A stretch of DNA of 34,700 nucleotides from Okeania hirsuta (GCF_003838195.1 NZ_RCBY01000063.1:1-34700); one strand, 5' to 3'. Positions 17,931 to 27,864 are shown, numbered from the stretch's first letter. Program-made: numbers and translations. The notes: generated by a model not told the origin, from the letters alone.

Positions 17931-20387
17931 TCAAAATAGAGAACTATCAACCTTATCTGATTCTAAAGTAGTTTGAAAGCCCGTAGCAGGAGTCCATTGA
18001 ATTGCACCATCACGACCAGTCCAAAATAGAAGAATATCATTTTCCTGGCAAAGTTCAACCATATCTGGATGGACAGAATCAGACGAAGCGATCGCTACCT
18101 CTGGCCGAATAATATTCAACAACTCTGGATTTAACTTGTTCCCAGACCACCAAAGCACCTGAGTCTGCGGAAAACTTCTTGCCGCTAGTAACCGACTCTG
18201 TTCAGGCAATTTCACATCTCCCAATAATAACCACTTTTGGCCATGAAGCATAAATTCCACGATTGGGGTCTCAGAATTAATTAACTTCATCTGTATCGAA
18301 CCCAATTCAATAGTTTGATTATTTACCAAAGTAAAATAATCAGCTTGACTAGCTCCCACAGCATCTAACACAGGTTGATTATTAGTTTGATAATTCTTTT
18401 GATCATCAGTTTCCACATCATAAAATATCTTCACTCTCAAGGTATTCAAAATATCTGGCCAGCCACGACTTATACCTTTTTGAGAATGAAGGGCAATAGA
18501 CCAATTAATTCTATTAATACCTTGCTGGCGTAAAAATGGTAATACCATAAACCTGGCCGTATTTTCACCTCCAGAGTTAATCAAAGTTACTTTCCGTCCA
18601 TCTTGAATCACAAACACTGGTTCCTCAGATGAATCAAGAATCGTAGCTTGAAACACAGAAGCTCGAGTATACCAAAGAGGAATAATAATGATGGCGATCG
18701 CCAAAATCACACCCGACTGCCAAAATTTCAGAGAAAGCTTTTTCTTGTTTCTCTGATTCGCTTCTGGCGGTCTATTTCTCCACAACCAAATACCACAAAT
18801 CAACCCATAAAGCACAACCAATTGATAAATTGATATAGCACCCACTGCTACTTGATTTCCTGGCAACGCACTAAAAAAATTTACGATCTCTATTAAAACC
18901 CTGACTGGAAAATACAATATTCCAGCAATAAGACTACCTACATAAGGAGAAATCAAAGCCACGATGGCGCTGATAAAACCACCCAGTGTAATCACCGCAA
19001 CCAAAGGCGCAGTAATTATATTCACAAAAATAGTATAAGGAGATACAACATGAAAAACATACAGTAATAGAGGTAAAGTCCAAATAGAAGCAGCGATCGG
19101 AATAGCAACTAGAGATGCAATACCAGAGGGCAACCAATCCAAATGTTTCATTAATGGTGGCGCTGTTACCAACAATCCTAAAGTTGCCAAGAAACTCAAC
19201 TGAAATCCTAAATCCCAAATCCATAAAGGATTAATTAATAGTAGAAAAGTTGCAGCCACAACTAGAGAAGCTAATGGTTGAACTTGACGTTGGGAAACGA
19301 TGGCAACCAAAGCAGCTAACCCCATCAATGCTGCTCGTAACACTGAAGGCGAAATACCTGCTAAACCAACATAAATAATTAAAGTTAGGATGCCAAAACC
19401 AAATCTTGCTCCGGGAGACAAGCTTTTAGTCAAAGTCAGCACCACACCTAAAATTAAGGAAATATGAAAACCTGATGCTGCTAATACATGAGCTAACCCT
19501 ACTTTGACAAACTTGTCTCGTAATTGATAAGATAAATCTACAGCTCTACGCCCTAATACCATTGCACTCACAAGGGGACCCTCTGGTACGCCCAATGAAC
19601 TTACATGAGAGCGAATAATTCGTTGTCGTATGCGACTTAATCCCCAAATATTAGTCCTTTCTTGGTTTGTGATGGTGAGTTTATAACCTGTAATCCCAGC
19701 AAAAGCACCTTGTCTAGCCAAGTAAGCACGAAAGTCAAAGCCTCCGGGATTAGTTGTTGGTGATGGTTTGTATAAAGATCCAGTAATTGCTACTGCCTCA
19801 CCAGGATAGACACCTGTTGCATGTAATAGGGGAACTGTAACATAAAGTTTGCCTGTAACGTCTTGGTGTACATTGGCCGAACCATCAGTACCTACTATTT
19901 CACTAACTTGAGTGACATTTAGCCACAGTTGTGCTTTTTGTGAGCGAGTCTTGCGGGGAAGAGAAAGCACTTTTCCACGAACAGTAACTACTTGTTGTTG
20001 TTGGGAGTCACGATCAACGGGAATTATTTTACTAACGTCATCTATTGATGGTTGGGGTACTCGGACTAAAAAATAAAAACTAGCAAGAAAAGCGACCGCT
20101 CCAGCAGTTATCCACAACCAATTTGAATTTAGTAGAGATTTTCTTGTTCTTTTTGGGAGTAAATCTGGAAACTGACCATTTCTGAGTAAGTCTTCAGAAT
20201 TAATTTTTTGCTGAGGAGTTGCTATGATTTTAGTCGATCTTCGTAAGTTTTGTCGGTATCCTTGTTGTACGATAATTGCTAAGACTAAGCCCACAGTTAG
20301 CATAACATATATACCCCAAGGAACAATGGTAGATACTAGCCCCAATATGTAAGCTAGGCTGATGACAATCGCTACAGCTTGATTCAT
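17931..20387 (-). CDS. comEC: ComEC/Rec2 family DNA uptake channel
   Basis: 818 residues. Order: two N-terminal TM segments (1-45), a TM near 90-108, a DUF4131-type beta domain (about 130-245), then the polytopic competence domain starting near 265 with the signature GLAHVLAASGFHI (297-309) and about eight TM helices to residue 575. The C-terminal 230 residues are a metallo-beta-lactamase-like domain (VTLINSGGENTARFMVLPFLRQQGI, then WLLLGDVKLPEQ). The usual HxHxDH zinc motif is replaced by LHSQKGIS, so it is unlikely to be an active nuclease. ComEC carries single-stranded DNA across the inner membrane during natural transformation. DUF4079 follows upstream on the same strand but 315 bp of repeats lie between, so they are probably separate units. 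The stop codon abuts a CTTCTGC tandem repeat. Confidence 0.93.
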   Translation of the reverse strand: MNQAVAIVISLAYILGLVSTIVPWGIYVMLTVGLVLAIIVQQGYRQNLRRSTKIIATPQQKINSEDLLRNGQFPDLLPKRTRKSLLNSNWLWITAGAVAFLASFYFLVRVPQPSIDDVSKIIPVDRDSQQQQVVTVRGKVLSLPRKTRSQKAQLWLNVTQVSEIVGTDGSANVHQDVTGKLYVTVPLLHATGVYPGEAVAITGSLYKPSPTTNPGGFDFRAYLARQGAFAGITGYKLTITNQERTNIWGLSRIRQRIIRSHVSSLGVPEGPLVSAMVLGRRAVDLSYQLRDKFVKVGLAHVLAASGFHISLILGVVLTLTKSLSPGARFGFGILTLIIYVGLAGISPSVLRAALMGLAALVAIVSQRQVQPLASLVVAATFLLLINPLWIWDLGFQLSFLATLGLLVTAPPLMKHLDWLPSGIASLVAIPIAASIWTLPLLLYVFHVVSPYTIFVNIITAPLVAVITLGGFISAIVALISPYVGSLIAGILYFPVRVLIEIVNFFSALPGNQVAVGAISIYQLVVLYGLICGIWLWRNRPPEANQRNKKKLSLKFWQSGVILAIAIIIIPLWYTRASVFQATILDSSEEPVFVIQDGRKVTLINSGGENTARFMVLPFLRQQGINRINWSIALHSQKGISRGWPDILNTLRVKIFYDVETDDQKNYQTNNQPVLDAVGASQADYFTLVNNQTIELGSIQMKLINSETPIVEFMLHGQKWLLLGDVKLPEQSRLLAARSFPQTQVLWWSGNKLNPELLNIIRPEVAIASSDSVHPDMVELCQENDILLFWTGRDGAIQWTPATGFQTTLESDKVDSSLF

Positions 20388-20394
20388 ATTTCAT

Positions 20395-20540
20395 TGAAGA
20401 AGGAAGAAGGAAGAAGGCAGAAGGAAAAATTACTTATGGATAGTCAACGAAGGCCACTTCGTGTCTACAAACCCCAAACAATTTTAAGCACCTCCGTTGA
20501 CGGTGGGGTATTAAACCCGCCACAGAAAATATAAATAATT
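20395..20540. repeat. GGAAGAA repeat and dispersed GTTGACGG hairpin block
   Basis: GAAGGAA/GAAGGCA heptamers run over about 20396-20425. A 39-bp block (20480-20518) with CCTCCGTTGACGGTGGGG is repeated in the same orientation at 22931-22969 with four mismatches. Confidence 0.75.
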
Positions 20541-20700
20541 TAGGGCGTTGCTGATTCTGGGTATGATTTGAGAATTTTGTATTTGGGATTTTTTATTTTG
20601 GATGGTTTGAACTACTTGTTAATATTAATTCCCAGATCCGGTGTTCCCTATTCCCTATTCCCTATAAACCTACTTTCATACCTTAATTCAGCAATGCCTA
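20541..20700. mobile_element. MITE with TAGGGCGTTGCTGATT ends
   Basis: The left end (TAGGGCGTTGCTGATTCTGG, then GTATGA) is complemented at the right end (TCATACC, then AATTCAGCAATGCCTA) over about 25 bp with a few mismatches. Ends of this type are frequent on cyanobacterial insertion sequences. The interior has no gene and includes three copies of TTCCCTA (20644-20664). The element stops two bases before the stop codon of the DUF4079 gene. Confidence 0.7.
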
Positions 20701-20702
20701 AT

Positions 20703-21179
20703 TTAGATAGCTAAACCAAGTCTTAGACCCAACACTGCATGAACAAACATGATACAAAGTGCAATGCTACCAAGGTAAGCGTGAGTAGTACGCAATGCAG
20801 CTTGATTTCCACCAAATTTTGTCAGGGAGATCAAACCATTTGTTGCCAGTAGTACCAATACTGCCGAACCAGTCCAAAAATGAGGACTTTCAAATATTTG
20901 CTGTTCCTGCATCACTAGAGATAATATTCCACCCGTATAACCTAATGCGATAAATAAAAACATAAATGGTGCCATCTTACGATGATTAGAGGCACTTTCA
21001 ACAGCTATGGCTTCATCAGTAACTACTCGTCTACGCCATCCAGTTAAACCCACAAAACTACCCATAACAAATACAACGATCGCCATCATCAATGGATGTC
21101 CCCAATGTACAATTGGTTCTGGTGTACCGAAATTGCGGAAGATGTCAGCTATTGGTTCTAAATATTCTCTGATTTCCAT
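20703..21179 (-). CDS. DUF4079 membrane protein
   Basis: 158 residues with four or five TM helices. The family signature is present: an N-terminal histidine pair in VHWGHPLMM (25 and 28), NHRKMAPFMF (H66), and C-terminal THAYLGS and FVHAVLGLRLGL. The evenly spaced histidines in TM helices recall cytochrome b561-type di-heme proteins, so heme binding is possible but not shown. DUF4079 is found mostly in cyanobacteria and plants, with no settled role. Its 3' end abuts a MITE and its 5' side carries dispersed repeats, so no operon partner is evident. Confidence 0.88.
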   Translation of the reverse strand: MEIREYLEPIADIFRNFGTPEPIVHWGHPLMMAIVVFVMGSFVGLTGWRRRVVTDEAIAVESASNHRKMAPFMFLFIALGYTGGILSLVMQEQQIFESPHFWTGSAVLVLLATNGLISLTKFGGNQAALRTTHAYLGSIALCIMFVHAVLGLRLGLAI

Positions 21180-21238
21180 TTCTTTCTCTGGTGGTAGTTT
21201 TTGCTTTCTTGTTCAAAGTTTAAGTTGATCAAAATAAT

Positions 21239-21358
21239 TGGGTCGCGCAACCCCGCCTTTTAAGGCGAAATGTTTTTGGAGGCTTGCTCAAATCCCCTAC
21301 TTCCCCTCCTGGGAGGGGGAGGGGCGAGGGGTGGGTTAACTTCTGACTTTTGACTTCG
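21239..21358. repeat. dispersed repeats B' and A' plus STRR (inverted copies)
   Basis: 21239-21300 is the inverse of the element at 17640-17702 (CCCCGCCTTTTAAGGCG, then TTTTTGGAGGCTTGCTC). Next, CTTCCCCTCCTGGGAGGGG and GGGGTGGGTT (21301-21336) invert the block at 17289-17316. TTCTGACTTTTGACTT (21340-21355) inverts the heptamers at 17600-17632. Both flanks of the comEC-DUF4079 segment therefore carry the same three elements in opposite orientation. Confidence 0.7.
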
Positions 21359-22258
21359 TTAAGCTGCTGCTTTAGCCTTATCTTCTGGGTTAGATTTTAG
21401 CAATGGAAAGTTAAGACTTTCCCGTTGTTGTAAATAAAGTTGACCGACTTGACGTGCGAGATTACGAATCCTGCCAATGTAACGAGTGCGTTCGGTGACA
21501 GAAATTACCCCTCTAGCATCAAGTAAGTTAAAACTATGAGAACATTTGAGAACGTAATCAAGACTTGGTAAAACTAATCCTTGTTTTGTTAGTTGTTCAG
21601 CTTCTTTTTCATAGAGACCAAAGAGGGTAAACAAAAACTCAGGATTAGATGCCTCAAAATTATAGGTACATTGTTCAATTTCTCCCTGAAGATAAACGTC
21701 TCCATAAGTTACCTTATCAGTCCAAGCTATTTTTGTAATCGCATCTACTTCTTGGAGATACATAGCAAGGCGTTCTAAACCATAAGTAATTTCGATGCAC
21801 ACTGGTCGGCAATCTATACTACCACATTGTTGAAAATAGGTAAACTGCGTAATTTCCATGCCATCAAGCCAAACCTCCCAACCTACTCCCCAAGCTCCTA
21901 GAGTGGGAGATTCCCAGTTGTCTTCTACGAAACGAATATCGTGGTCTTCTGGGCGAATACCCAGAGCGCGGAGGGAGTCTAGATAAACATCCTGAATGTT
22001 ATTAGGAGAAGGTTTGATCAGGACTTGATATTGGTAGTAGTGTTGGAAGCGGTTGGGGTTTTCTCCGTAACGCCCATCAGTAGGACGACGACAGGGTTCG
22101 ACATAAGCAACTGACCAAGGTTCAGGACCGATCGCCCGCAGAAATGTATGGGGATTCATTGTACCTGCTCCTTTTTCAGTATCATAAGGTTGAGCGATGA
22201 GACAACCGCGCTCGCTCCAGAACTGATTTAAGGTGGCTATGACTGATTGGAAATTCAC
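21359..22258 (-). CDS. glyQ: glycine--tRNA ligase alpha subunit
   Basis: About 299 residues from a GTG at 22258. The sequence is canonical: [77 protein letters not shown] and [10 protein letters not shown]. The alpha chain holds the catalytic core that activates glycine; with the beta chain (glyS, not in this window) it forms the tetrameric bacterial enzyme. The frame is also open further upstream to an ATG at 22360, which would add 34 residues ([12 protein letters not shown]...) with no resemblance to GlyQ. GTG gives the usual family start just before NFQS, so it is preferred. The gene has over 700 bp of non-coding DNA upstream and no neighbour in operon. Confidence 0.94.
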   Translation of the reverse strand: MNFQSVIATLNQFWSERGCLIAQPYDTEKGAGTMNPHTFLRAIGPEPWSVAYVEPCRRPTDGRYGENPNRFQHYYQYQVLIKPSPNNIQDVYLDSLRALGIRPEDHDIRFVEDNWESPTLGAWGVGWEVWLDGMEITQFTYFQQCGSIDCRPVCIEITYGLERLAMYLQEVDAITKIAWTDKVTYGDVYLQGEIEQCTYNFEASNPEFLFTLFGLYEKEAEQLTKQGLVLPSLDYVLKCSHSFNLLDARGVISVTERTRYIGRIRNLARQVGQLYLQQRESLNFPLLKSNPEDKAKAAA

Positions 22259-22360
22259 AGACTTTTCTTTGGTTTTGAGTTTATTTGAAATCAGAGAGTT
22301 TTTAACATTTTGGGAGCAAACACTCTTGTTATTTTCCCAATTTATACCTTTTTCTAACAT

Positions 22361-23131
<771 letters not shown>

Positions 23132-24514
23132 TTAAACAGGATTAATATTAGAACTAAAAGTTGAACGTCTTACCTTACCTAAAGCGATCGTGACATCCAC
23201 AAGCATATTCATTGCTACGTCTTTACCAGGACAGATGCGTCCAGCACTACGATCGCCTACAGAATGGAAACCCATGTGGAAAGGGCAAAGATTTTCTCGG
23301 TTGGCATCAAATTGATAGGTTGTCGGACCCCAAAAGCTCTCGTCTAACAATCCTAAGCTCATAGGAATCAATATTTTTGTACCAGTAGGAAAAGTTCTAT
23401 ATCTGCCAGCTATTGTCACTGTAAAAGTATCGGTTGCTATTCTATGGGAGGCACTAACGGGTGCCCAGAGACGGGAACATTCTAGGAGATATAGTCGCAC
23501 CGACTCTCGGTTGTCGAGGTCAAGTTCATCCCAATAATGAGTAGGGTTAATTTCAGATGTATTTTGTCCTTTGTAGGCGGGAAGAGGTCGATCGCCCATA
23601 GCAGTTTGACCAAGATGTAGAGGACCTTGTAAAGCGGCTATACTCATAATAGATGTCATCAGTTTGGCTAATTCTCGTCTTGTCATGCCATTATACTGAT
23701 CGCTCTGTTCGTTAAAGTTGGCTAATACAGGAGAATTTTCATATATGGTTGCTGCTTGCTCGATGGACTCTGAAATTTTTCCATGCCTAAATATGTTTAA
23801 CTCTTCTAAGATAGTACTAACACCTGCAAAGTAGCGCAGTGTACCCTGGCGTGTATAGTGTAAATCTGTGAGGAAGTCCATTGTAGCTTGATCGTTAGGG
23901 TCTAACTAAAATAAAACATAGTGAAGATATTCAATCAGAAACCGTTTCCAACCCCGCTTATCCTCGCTAAAGAAAGCTCCACCAGGACCGTGAGACATAT
24001 CTATATAATCTGCTGCTAACTTTTCAATAAGTTGTCTGGCGATCGCATCTTGCTGACGTGCTATTGAGGAGTCATTGAGAATATAATCCTGTAAACATCT
24101 GCGGAAAGCTTCATGGTCATTACTACCTGTTGCTTCTTGGTCTGAAAGTGCTAGTAGGAAAACATTTCTGCCATCTACATCTTGGTTAGGCAAATGATTT
24201 GCTTCTAGTACGGTGGTGCCTAAACGCCATGTTCGAGCTTGTGGAGAAGTCAGTGCTGTTTCTATAGCTTCAAATTCTCCCATTACTACTTGGCCAGCAC
24301 AACAAAAGTTTGGTCCTAAAACTAGGCGTTTCTGGTCTAGGTATGTAGGAAGATTTGCTGCTAAACCTTCTATGAAGATAATTATTGGTAGCAAGACTTT
24401 GCTAAAGATATTTTCTGGATGTTGAAGCGCCCAGATTTGAAAATTATTCAGCCCAATATCTATAAATGATGCTTTATAGGTTGGTTGTTGTCTTGGCGGG
24501 GTGGTTGAAGTCAT
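23132..24514 (-). pseudogene. cytochrome P450-like gene with one in-frame amber codon
   Basis: Two open pieces lie in one frame: 24514-23909 (202 residues) and, after TAG at 23908-23906, 23905-23132. Eight codons (LDPNDQAT) bridge the stop and the next ATG without a frame change, so one base change explains the break. The ATG at 24514 is preferred because AGAGAGAAAC precedes it; an ATG at 24583 is also in frame. P450 marks lie in the second half: ExxR in YLLECSRLW, FPTGTKILIPMSLGLLDESFWG, FDANR, and a heme-loop FHSVGDRSAGRICPGKD with the likely thiolate cysteine. The heme loop is longer than usual, recalling peroxygenase-type families such as CYP152 or CYP74. P450s insert oxygen into, or rearrange, small molecules or lipids. 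It may be a recent pseudogene, or read through by a suppressor tRNA; sequencing error is also possible. Confidence 0.7.
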
Positions 24515-24631
24515 ATTGTTTCTCTCTGTTGTTGTTGAAAAAATGGGGGTATAAGTAGTAATAAGTAGTAAACAGTCTAGCATTTGATACGAATTTTATG
24601 ACCTACATTTTGCAGATAAAATACAGTACTT

Positions 24632-24752
24632 ATATCATGTCCGCTTGAATACTTACACTTTGGTGGAAGGAAGGCAGAAGGCAGAAGGCAGAAGGGAATA
24701 TTGGTTCAAAGGGAGAAGGTTTTTTGATCACGCTATTATCCGGACATGATAT
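24632..24752. mobile_element. MITE with ATATCATGTCCG ends and GAAGGCA repeat
   Basis: ATATCATGTCCG (24632-24643) is perfectly complemented by CGGACATGATAT (24741-24752). The 121-bp element contains GAAGGCA-type heptamers (about 24665-24694) followed by AATATTGGTTCAAAGGGAGA. The right two thirds recur inverted at 17849-17930. Confidence 0.8.
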
Positions 24753-24886
24753 TACGACTATATATGGCGCTACGCGCTAGGGAATAGGGAACAGGGAACA
24801 GTAGACTGTCAAAGGGTTTTTCCTGCGGAAATGCTCCGCAAACAGGATTGAAAAATGTCCTAACTTGAATGGGTAGTGCTATATAA

Positions 24887-25047
24887 TAGACATCTGGTGA
24901 AAAAGATGTAAACTTTTTGTAACAGTAGAGAACAGGGAACAGGGAAGATGTTTTTAGGAAAAAAACACGGAAAATGATTTTGTGAGTAACTTTTACAACC
25001 CTAGTTTATAGTAAATAAAGAGCAAGTTTATTTTCTGGAGATGTCTA
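24887..25047. mobile_element. MITE with TAGACATCT ends (divergent copy)
   Basis: TAGACATCTGG at the left and GGAGATGTCTA (25037-25047) at the right form inverted ends. The interior has AGGGAAC repeats (24930-24945) but not the AATAATTGATAATTTATG core shared by the copies at 30.4-34.3 kb. No gene is seen between 24584 and 25223. Confidence 0.6.
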
Positions 25048-25223
25048 ATAGTTTTAATGATCTTCAGTGTCATCTGATGCGATTGCCTGACTATTAGACC
25101 AACCACAAAATAGCTGCCACTAGGATCCGCCAACATTGACAAAACTTTACAAAAAGTCTCTAACTTTTGGATATAGGATATAGATGTTCAGCTTTACACA
25201 CAAAAAAAATGTTGGAGGACTAT

Positions 25224-25790
25224 ATGACACCAAATAATGGAGTTCACTCAACTAAAGTGAACCACACAAAAGCTCACCGAAAGTTGATTACAGCTATTAT
25301 CGCTCTATTTGCTTTCACTTTTGTCCTATTTGGCTTTTCGGGGGTGACTTCCCCAGCGTTTGCTGGGCCAGGCGGAACCTATACAACAGGATGGGTGACA
25401 CGGTTTAATGTTAGTGATGGAGTGGAAGCAACTCAGTGGTATGAGGAAAAACTTGGCATGATCGTCAATGAGGAAAATTCCGCATTCCCTTATTATGTGC
25501 AACTTTTCTATCCAGAACTTCCTGATACCCAAATTGGCCTGAGTCAGAGTAAACCTGTTCAATCGGGAAAAGCAACTGCTACGATCGCTGTAGATGATAT
25601 TGAGCAAGCGGTAGATTTCCTAGATTATAAAGGGGTTGAAGTTGGGCCACTTTGCAATGCGGGGGATGGTTATACGGTACTCGCCTTCTTTTGCGATCCT
25701 GATGGCAATAATTTGGCTCTTCGTCAGGATGGTTTTCCGAATTCTTTTGATGATTGTGGATCGCCTGTATGCAATAATTGCGAATACTAG
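25224..25790 (+). CDS. exported VOC-fold (glyoxalase/dioxygenase superfamily) protein
   Basis: 188 residues from ATG 25224, which is preceded by a perfect GGAGG (25214-25218). Earlier in-frame ATGs at 25167 and 25209 lack this. An N-terminal signal peptide is clear: a basic start (KAHRKL), a hydrophobic core (ITAIIALFAFTFVLFGFSG) and a cleavage site at SPAFA|GP. The mature part is a VOC domain: VTRFNVSDGVEATQWYEEKL, IAVDDIEQAVDFLDYKG and FCDPDGNNLALRQDG. VOC proteins bind metals and act as glyoxalases, dioxygenases or drug-binding proteins. Most are cytoplasmic, so secretion is unusual. The end is cysteine-rich (DDCGSPVCNNCEY), perhaps disulfide-bonded. A hairpin lies downstream at 25839-25878. 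The substrate is unknown. Confidence 0.85.
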   Translation: MTPNNGVHSTKVNHTKAHRKLITAIIALFAFTFVLFGFSGVTSPAFAGPGGTYTTGWVTRFNVSDGVEATQWYEEKLGMIVNEENSAFPYYVQLFYPELPDTQIGLSQSKPVQSGKATATIAVDDIEQAVDFLDYKGVEVGPLCNAGDGYTVLAFFCDPDGNNLALRQDGFPNSFDDCGSPVCNNCEY

Positions 25791-25838
25791 GGATGTCGGT
25801 CGTGAATTGCCCTGCAATTATTTCTGATTGACTGCTAG

Positions 25839-25878
25839 TATCAAGTTCGGATAAATAGTCGATTGTCCGAACTTGATA
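25839..25878. terminator. bidirectional terminator-like hairpin
   Basis: A perfect 13-bp inverted repeat, TATCAAGTTCGGA (25839-25851) and TCCGAACTTGATA (25866-25878), sits between two convergent genes (the VOC-fold gene and the HlyD-type gene). There is no strong T-run, so it might be a terminator or simply an mRNA-stabilising end. Confidence 0.65.
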
Positions 25879-25911
25879 TTAGTAACCGCTAGCTGAAAAT
25901 CAAGTTGAAAA

Positions 25912-27864
25912 TCAAATCCCACTCCACTCCCTTAAAATTGGTAAAACAAAAGTAATAGGCGCTCTTTCTTCTACTCGTACTCGCGTTGTTGTAGTTGTAC
26001 CAGCAGTTAATTTTTGTTGGGGTCCTTTTGAAGAAGACCATTGATAACTACTAAAGGTATTGGGGTCTAATTTTAGTTGAGCGATCGCTTCAATTTTCCC
26101 CCCACTTTCGCCGATAATATTTTCTACTATTTCAGGATTTCCTACTACGAAGTTTGCACCTTCTTTTGTTACAGGAAAATCAGATACAGAAATAATTTTG
26201 CCGATAATTCCACCAAACCTTTCCCGTTTTACAGTATCAGGAGTGATTAAAATTTCCATTTCTGGTGTGATGCGTTTGCCATCTGAAACAGCAAAATAAC
26301 TGACTGCTTGTAATTCTCCTGATTTTCCTTTGATATTAATTTTACCCAAAGTCGTACCTGGATTTACAAATTGTCCGAGAGTAGTTTGTATTTCCAAAAT
26401 ACATCCATCTACAGGACTAAGAATTTTACTATTATCAGTAATTTGTTTTTCTAATTGAGCAATTTCTCGTTTAACTTCTTCAATTTGATTTTTGCGTGTA
26501 TTAACTGCTTCTAAATTTTCTTGTTCTAAACGTTTTCTCTGAGTATCTAAATCTTGTAAATCTGCTTTTATTTGAGTTATTGTATTCTGATTTTCTAAAA
26601 ATTTTTGCTTTGTTTCTGTTTCTTGTAATTTTAGTCCTTGTAATTCAGCTTTAATTTCATTAATTCTGTTGGTATTATCTAAAAATCGTTCGTCAGTTTC
26701 GGTTGTTTGTAAATCTAATTCTTGGATTTTGGTTTCAATTTCTCTAATAGTATTGAGGTTGTCTAAATATTGTTGATTAACTTGTGCTTCCTGCACTTTT
26801 AATTCTGTTAATTCAGTCTCAATTTCTTTGATATTATTGAGGTTTTGTGCATATTTTTCTATAGCTTCTGTTCGCTCTACTTCTAGTTGCTTTAGCTCTG
26901 CTTCTATTTCTGTAATATTTTGCAGATTTTGTTGATATTCTTGTTTGCTTTGCAGTAGAGTATCTTCAGAAATTGCTCCCTGTTCATATAAGTCCTGACG
27001 TCTTTTTAGTCTCTCCTCAAAAGTAGGAGTTAACTCTCGTGCATCTTGTAAACGTTGCAGTAGACTTTCTCGTTTTTGTTGTAATGCTACTTCATTTTGA
27101 TTCAGCAAAATAGGGGTTAAAGCCTTGGTATTTTCTAACCTTTGTTCCAGGGTAATTTTTTGTTCGGTGAGTGCTGCTAGTTGTTTTTCTTGTAACTCGG
27201 GAGTTAGTGCTTTAGCATCTTGTAAACGCTGTTGTAAGCTAGTTCGTTGCTTGGCAATCGCCTCTAATTTTTTCTCTTTTAATATAGGAGTTACTGTTTC
27301 TAGGTCTGACAAACGTTTTTCTAAACTCTGACGTTGTTCTCGGATGGCATTTAAAGTATCATTTTGCAGTATTGGTGTTATTGCTTGAGTATCTTTCAAG
27401 CGTTGTTCTAAACTGTTTTTTTTTCCTACTAAAGCTTCTATTTCGAGTTGAGTACGTTGATTTTGTAGTTGTTGGGTATCTTGAGCTTGAGATTCTAATT
27501 GAATTAGTTTATTCTGTTGTAATTCTAATTGTTTTTTGAGCTGAGATGGATCGATAGTTGCCAGTACATAATTTTTTTTTATGCACTGCCCATCCTGTAT
27601 ATTTAAAGACTGTAATCTACCAGCGATCGCTGACTGAAATTCTATTACTTGTCGAGGGCGAATTAATACTCCTTTTCCACTAATAGTAATAGGTATTTTG
27701 CCGAAAATACTCCATAATAAACCCAGAATTACTAGACTACCTAATGTTGCTAAAGGTAGCCAATCTTTGAGAGTAACTACTTGCATTAATTGGTCTAGTC
27801 GTTCTGGGGAAGAAAGCCGTTCTAAAGATTCTTTGCGGAATATACGGCGCTGTTTTTCAGACAT
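25912..27864 (-). CDS. HlyD-type membrane-fusion adaptor with giant repeat-built coiled coil
   Basis: 650 residues. One TM helix (about 35-54) leads to a split lipoyl domain (VIEFQSAIAGRLQSLNIQDG at 73-92; ILSPVDGCILEIQTTLGQFV at 481-500) and a C-terminal beta domain. Between lies a coiled-coil hairpin of almost 390 residues. The descending arm holds five units of exactly 29 residues, with the motif SLEQRL at 151, 180, 209, 238 and 267, each followed by a TP pair. The ascending arm holds five units of exactly 28 residues, with NLNNIKEIETEL-like motifs at 313, 341, 369, 397 and 425. HlyD proteins bridge an inner-membrane exporter and an outer-membrane channel in type I secretion. The N-terminus resembles adaptors of NHLM-type peptide export, but no ABC exporter is next to it. 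The LRAT-PspA-like gene lies 98 bp upstream on the same strand, so the two may be co-transcribed. Confidence 0.9.
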   Translation of the reverse strand: MSEKQRRIFRKESLERLSSPERLDQLMQVVTLKDWLPLATLGSLVILGLLWSIFGKIPITISGKGVLIRPRQVIEFQSAIAGRLQSLNIQDGQCIKKNYVLATIDPSQLKKQLELQQNKLIQLESQAQDTQQLQNQRTQLEIEALVGKKNSLEQRLKDTQAITPILQNDTLNAIREQRQSLEKRLSDLETVTPILKEKKLEAIAKQRTSLQQRLQDAKALTPELQEKQLAALTEQKITLEQRLENTKALTPILLNQNEVALQQKRESLLQRLQDARELTPTFEERLKRRQDLYEQGAISEDTLLQSKQEYQQNLQNITEIEAELKQLEVERTEAIEKYAQNLNNIKEIETELTELKVQEAQVNQQYLDNLNTIREIETKIQELDLQTTETDERFLDNTNRINEIKAELQGLKLQETETKQKFLENQNTITQIKADLQDLDTQRKRLEQENLEAVNTRKNQIEEVKREIAQLEKQITDNSKILSPVDGCILEIQTTLGQFVNPGTTLGKINIKGKSGELQAVSYFAVSDGKRITPEMEILITPDTVKRERFGGIIGKIISVSDFPVTKEGANFVVGNPEIVENIIGESGGKIEAIAQLKLDPNTFSSYQWSSSKGPQQKLTAGTTTTTRVRVEERAPITFVLPILREWSGI

